This document shows positions 59,359 through 64,000 of a stretch of DNA of 64,000 nucleotides, piece after piece; positions within the stretch are counted from its first letter, which is position 1; each line of letters starts with the position of its first letter. A model generated the notes under the pieces. The model was not told the DNA's origin. It did not search any database and saw nothing but the letters and a program-made list of their open reading frames with translations. The position numbers were made by a program, and so were the translations under genes. The stretch spans positions 39,618,001-39,682,000 of the forward strand of contig OX485804.1 of NCBI GenBank assembly GCA_950295325.1, given 5' to 3'. Origin of the DNA: Polytrichum commune (lineage: Eukaryota > Streptophyta > Polytrichopsida > Polytrichales > Polytrichaceae).

Positions 59359-61331
59359 CTTGGTCAACCAACGCTACGGTAATAAATAATCCATACCTAC
59401 TAGTATCTATAGATACTATAATATATACTAAAAACCCCATAAGAAAAACAAATCCACAAACTCAATTAAAAAGTGTCACACAACACTATAAAACAAAATT
59501 ACAACTCCTAAACAAAAACAAAACCCAACTAAAACGGGCTCGGCCTACCGGCCTTGCCAAAAAAATAAAGAAAACAACAACAAAAAGAAAAAGAGAAGAA
59601 AAAAAACAACAACAAAATAAACCACCCACCCAAACTTCTCAAAACCAACAAAGACAAAAAAATAAAAGCACATCAACACAAAAAACATACAAAACAATCA
59701 AACAAACTAAACATATATCAAACATCAAAACAAATGAAACCCCCACTCTAGGCATCCCTCATAACAACTATAATATCAAAAGTACCAACAAACCAACATA
59801 CTTACAAAAGAAAAACAAAATTTTCCACTCACACAAAGATAAGATGAATAATAAAAATAAAAATAAAAATAAAACTACCAATATAGGCATCCCTCATAAC
59901 AACAAAAATACTCAAACTACCAAGGGAACCAATAAACTAATATACCTAAGAACCACAAACAAACCTTACCACCCACACAAACACAAAGTAATAACAAAAA
60001 ACCCAACCAAACTACACAACAAATTAGTTAGGCCACACATCACAACGGTAACAAAGAATGCACACCTATTAATATCTATAATATACCCTAAAAAACCCAA
60101 AACAATAATAACACCACAAACCAAAACAAGTAATGACAAAAAACCTACCGGCCTCGGCCAAAAAGCATACGCAATTATACCACCTCATAAAAATAATAAA
60201 AACAAAATAATATATACACCATCCAAAACCCATATAAAAAATACTCAAAAGCACAATAATCTTCAACACCAAAGCCACACTATTCACAAATCCCCTAATC
60301 CCCTAAAAAAAATCAACAAACAAAAGCACCTTACTAACAAAAACAACATCACCAACATATCAAACTACCTAAATAACCACTCCTCGAAACTCCTACTACT
60401 CCGTTGTGGAGACATCGAAACTAACCCGGGACCAATGCCAAACATACTTAAAACGCACCCACCATCACACAAAAATAGGAATAAAACATATTTTATACCC
60501 TGCACAATAAAACTACACCCAGAGTACCAACATTTAGCAAAACAATTTGTTGCATGTCTAAAAACAACACACCCAAACCACATTGCCACATCTATAGAAC
60601 TCCCACACCTCTCAAGATACATACAAGAAAACCAACATCACCCACCTCAACACATATTATACGCACTCATTACCACAATAAGCCCATTACTAGAAACATG
60701 TGACCACCAACTAATACACATACCCAACCCATACTGGACAACAACACTCATTGATAAAATAACACTTCTCCAAAACCCCCCAGAAAGACACATCCTAAAA
60801 CCACACCCATACACAGAATTTATAAACAACAACCAAAACCTAATTAACCCCCCCAATATCATTCACAAACAACTATATGATTATATAAAGCAAAACAATA
60901 ATCCCCCAAACCTTCAACTATTAACAAACAAATTCCCATTCCTACCCAAAAATTTACTAATAGAATCCCTCAAATGCAACGAACCCATAACGGAATACTC
61001 ACATCCACCCCCACTACCCAATATACCATTACCACAAAACCAAGAGATACAAACAACTAATCATAACGCACATATCATCGTATGGAACGCCTCATCTCTA
61101 AACACAACCCTACCAAACATATACAACTTAATCACAAACACCACAACAAGCCCAACAATCATCACAATACAAGAAACCAAACTAACCGCAACAAAATCAA
61201 CAAAACCTATACAAAACCTATTTCCAGAATACAAGCTAATTTTTAACAACACACATACGCTAACACGATGCATACACACAAAGAATGCCGTACAACCCGG
61301 CAAGAGGAGGTCTCCTCACTCTAATAAATAA
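59334..61331 (+). pseudogene. LINE ORF2 N-terminal part: low-complexity region, 2A motif, start of endonuclease
   Basis: The frame opens at 59334, overlapping the end of ORF1 by 25 bases in the -1 frame, but its first ATG is only at 59844. The N-terminal part is Lys/Asn/Thr-rich with internal duplications (GIPHNN twice; KPTGL and RPTGL). At about residue 190 from that ATG comes LLLLRCGDIETNPGP, a 2A-type ribosome-skipping motif, and then a separate domain (YFIPCTIKLHPEYQHLAKQF). From about 61060 the endonuclease starts (IIVWNASSLNTT, IITIQETKL). The frame is lost at about 61285. Confidence 0.8.
60390..60434 (+). other. 2A-type ribosome-skipping site in the LINE
   Basis: It encodes LLLLRCGDIETNPGP, matching the 2A consensus D-(V/I)-E-x-N-P-G-P with the hydrophobic stretch and Gly that usually precede it. 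The predicted skip is between Gly (ends 60431) and Pro (starts 60432); Met follows. 2A motifs are known in several animal and protist non-LTR retrotransposons. Confidence 0.85.
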
Positions 61332-61860
61332 CAAATATGCATATCCAAGAAATATCACCAAAATACCTACCCCAGCTGAAATTTCACCCTATCTACAAAT
61401 CATACAAATACAAAATACACCACTACAACCATGGCTAATTCTACACATGTATATGCCTTCTCACTTAGAAGACATCCAATACATCACAACAATTCAACAA
61501 CAAATAACACAACAAATCATGGCACACCCAAACCACTCTTACATACTATGCGGTGACTTTAACAGAGACATAGCCCTTATAGGGAGACAAAACGAATCAA
61601 GCGTAACACCCCCACAACAGAAGACATGGAATGGCGTACATTCACAGACACTCTAAATTTAACTTACATCCCAACAAACAACACATTTACCAGACAAGGT
61701 GGACAAAACTACACTCAAACAAGCATAATTGACGGATACTACATCCAAACGCCCAACAACACGGATTACACTTAAACCACAAACCACGACTACAACCTGA
61801 ATTCAAATCATTCATCAGTCCCACTACAAATACCACCCAACACACTCCTAGCCCGCCCCA
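61285..61860 (+). pseudogene. LINE endonuclease, continued
   Basis: In a new frame: NPARGGLLTLINNKYAYP, YILCGDFNRDIALIG (the GDFN catalytic motif of apurinic-type endonucleases), then after another shift near 61618 TNNTFTRQGGQNYTQTSIID and NHSSVPLQIPPNTLL, the latter with the final His. In-frame stops intervene. Confidence 0.82.
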
Positions 61861-62400
61861 TACAACCAAAAAATAAACAAACCTCCAAGGATTCTAAACC
61901 CCATACCACAAGATAACATTGAAAAACTCAAAATAATATTCTTCGAAGAAAACTCCCTCCAAATAAACGAACTCACCTCAATACTGATGAATGAACACTT
62001 AACAGACAACCAATGGCAAGCATCTTGAACCAAGTTAGACTACTTAATACAACAAATATCAGAAAAAACCCAAGAAACTTGCAGCGCCCCCCCTCTACCC
62101 GCACTAACACACCGCACAGCTCAACAAGGAGGATTCTTGCCAAGAAAACTACAAAAACAATGGAAAAAACACTTATCTATATACCACCTAATAAGAAAAA
62201 CAATTTACATTACAAAAACCATACCACTATGGCAAAACCACCCAGTAATAGAATAACTAAAAAATCACAACCACATTACCATCCCCCCACCACCTCACCC
62301 AGATATAAACCCACAAGAATGGATTAAAACATTAGCAGAACTAGCCAAAACTGCAAACAAACAAGTACGAAAGATCACAACTAAATACACCCAAGAATGT
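61861..62400 (+). pseudogene. Endonuclease-RT linker
   Basis: A decayed helical linker with several stops, for example LMNEHLTDNQWQ and PDINPQEWIKTLAELAKTAN. It has no catalytic motif. Confidence 0.55.
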
Positions 62401-62406
62401 GTCTAA

Positions 62407-64000
62407 AAAACCATCGCGAAATACAGACAACTATATGAAAAAAACCCTAAAAAAATAAATAACAAAATTTTCAAGAACCAAGACACACCGCCGTTAGACT
62501 GCATTAGAGATAGAAACAACAACATACTAACCAACCCAGAAGACATAGCAAACAAAATACATATACAACAATCAATTAGTAACAAACCTACAGTTCCCAC
62601 ATGTTATTACCAGCCAGAACACACAAATAATTGCACATGTGGAGTTAAACAATACCCATGGCACGACCTTGATGGATTTATAATAGATACAAGGGGAGAC
62701 CCACAAATACCACTGCATAAATATTTCGACCAAGAAACATATGACCTATATTTAAAACACCTATCCAATAACAAAACACCAGGCCCAAACAAAATTCCAA
62801 ATTCAATACTAAAAAATATGTCTGACAACTTTCATAAAATGCTACTCCTCTTTATCACACACTGCTATAAACAAAAAAAATTCTAGCATCATGGAAAATA
62901 GGTCTAACCATACTTTTATACAAAAAAGGGACCCATCACTATTAACAAACCACAGACCCATAGCACTTGTAAACACAATCTACAAATTATTCACTAGCAC
63001 ACTGACATTAATACTATTAGCATATGGCGAAAAACACCAAATACTACACGACAACCAAGAAGGATTCAGAGCAGAAAAAAGCACGTCTAGACAACTACAA
63101 CTACTCATAGTAGCCCTAGAAGATGCTAGATTCACAAACCAAAACATATACCTTTTATACATAGATTTCAAAAATGCATTCGGTTTCCTTTACCACGCTA
63201 GACTTTTAGCTATAATGAAAGACTTTGGATACCCACTAAATGCAGTGACACTAATTGGTAATATCTACGCACACTCTACCACCATATTTACCAGCGAACA
63301 CTTTGGCAAAACAAAACCAATACCCATTCAAAGAGGCACCATTCAAGGTGACACCCTAAGCCCATACTTATTTCTAATATTTCTTGAACCATTACTCAGA
63401 TGGCTACAAAGGGGCAGAAACGGTTATACATTTGGCACATCGAAATTAACGATTAGCTCTGCAGCATACGCAGACGACCTCGCCGCTATAATAAACAATC
63501 TCCAATCACTGCAAACACAATTAAACAAACTAAACAAATTTTGTGAATGGGCTGGAATGGATTTAGGTGTATAAAAATGTGCCATCATGGGTTGCCCCAA
63601 CAAATCCAAACTAAATCCCAAAAAATTTAAAATCCAAATACAAACCACAACATATCTTACAGAACCCAACCTATTCCCGTTTTACACCAAAACTAACCAT
63701 ATGTATACCTAGGAATTCAACTAGTACCATCACTAAAATGGAAACTCCAAACACACATCACCACAAACAAAATAAACCACCAATGCAAACAGTTAGCCAA
63801 ATGCCCTGCCACAATTAAACATAAAATTAGTATGGTCGACACCGTTATTAGAGCAAGCATAGCATACAGTTTCTACGCAGTCCCATACTCACTCTCGACC
63901 ATCAAAAAACTAGACAAAAAATTTATAGGAATCCAAAAGACAATATGCGGACTACCAAAATGTACAGCAAACGTAGTAACCCAACTACCCCACGAATTAT
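62407..64000 (+). pseudogene. LINE reverse transcriptase, partial at the window edge
   Basis: A pre-RT part with a Cys cluster (PEHTNNCTCGVKQYPW) is followed by NKTPGPNKIPNSILKNM. After a frame break, the RT gives NHRPIALVNTIYKLF, YLLYIDFKNAF (motif A), IQRGTIQGDTLSPYLF (motif B), AAYADDLAAI (catalytic YADD) and, after a stop near 63574, YLGIQLVPSLKW and IRASIAYSFYAVPYS. RT motifs A-C are intact; the frame is not. Confidence 0.88.

Larger units (their letters stand above)
57717..64000 (+). mobile_element. A/C-rich LINE with ORF1 and a 2A-containing ORF2 (runs off the window)
   Basis: The order is ORF1 (57717-59358), ORF2 N-terminal region with a 2A motif (59334-61331), endonuclease, linker with a Cys cluster, and RT to the window edge. 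From ORF2 onward the plus strand is strikingly poor in G and T. Several frameshifts and stops make this a decayed copy. The 3' end is not in the window. Confidence 0.85.

Overview
The window reads as nuclear DNA of a land plant. It holds one well-conserved, intron-rich plant-type gene (a SMUBP-2/IGHMBP2-like helicase with a possible organelle-targeting N-terminus) in a dense field of DNA transposons, LINEs, SINEs, MITEs, a copia remnant and satellites. GT-AG introns, TATA boxes and plant-style Mutator and copia elements support this. A seed-free plant is possible, but I cannot fix the species.

Layout. 1-6.1 kb: no intact gene, a decayed coding remnant (2.7-3.9 kb) and a MITE. 6.14-17.43 kb: one large Mutator-like element (MULE), bounded by related inverted ends and an exact GCCGGTGAA target duplication. 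It carries a decayed SWIM-type transposase on the minus strand. Facing away from it on the plus strand are a small basic ORF, a 64-bp palindromic minisatellite, a TATA-type promoter beside a 56-bp palindrome, and a seven-exon gene. That gene combines a ParB-like DGNHR domain with a permuted (beta-class) DNA amino-methyltransferase-like fold. 17.8-19.1 kb: minus-strand copia 3' end with LTR. 19.1-23.2 kb: decayed L1-type LINE split by a minisatellite-bearing insertion. 23.9-31.2 kb: the helicase gene, for which I could trace 14 exons in phase (799 codons plus stop). 31.2-51.3 kb: gene-poor, with PIF/Harbinger-like MITEs (one nested), tRNA-like SINEs, a 146-bp foldback and tandem repeats. 52.4-56.4 kb: a segment saturated with CCGG sites, holding an intact gag-like 675-aa ORF on the minus strand. 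56.5-64.0 kb: an A/C-rich LINE with ORF1, then an ORF2 that carries a 2A-type DIETNPGP motif ahead of its endonuclease and reverse transcriptase. It runs off the window.

The two most notable systems are the MULE with methyltransferase-like cargo and the 2A-bearing LINE. Both are damaged copies (frameshifts and stops), so any function refers to the parent family and not to this copy. Boundaries and exon joins were read by eye; no searches or folding programs were run.
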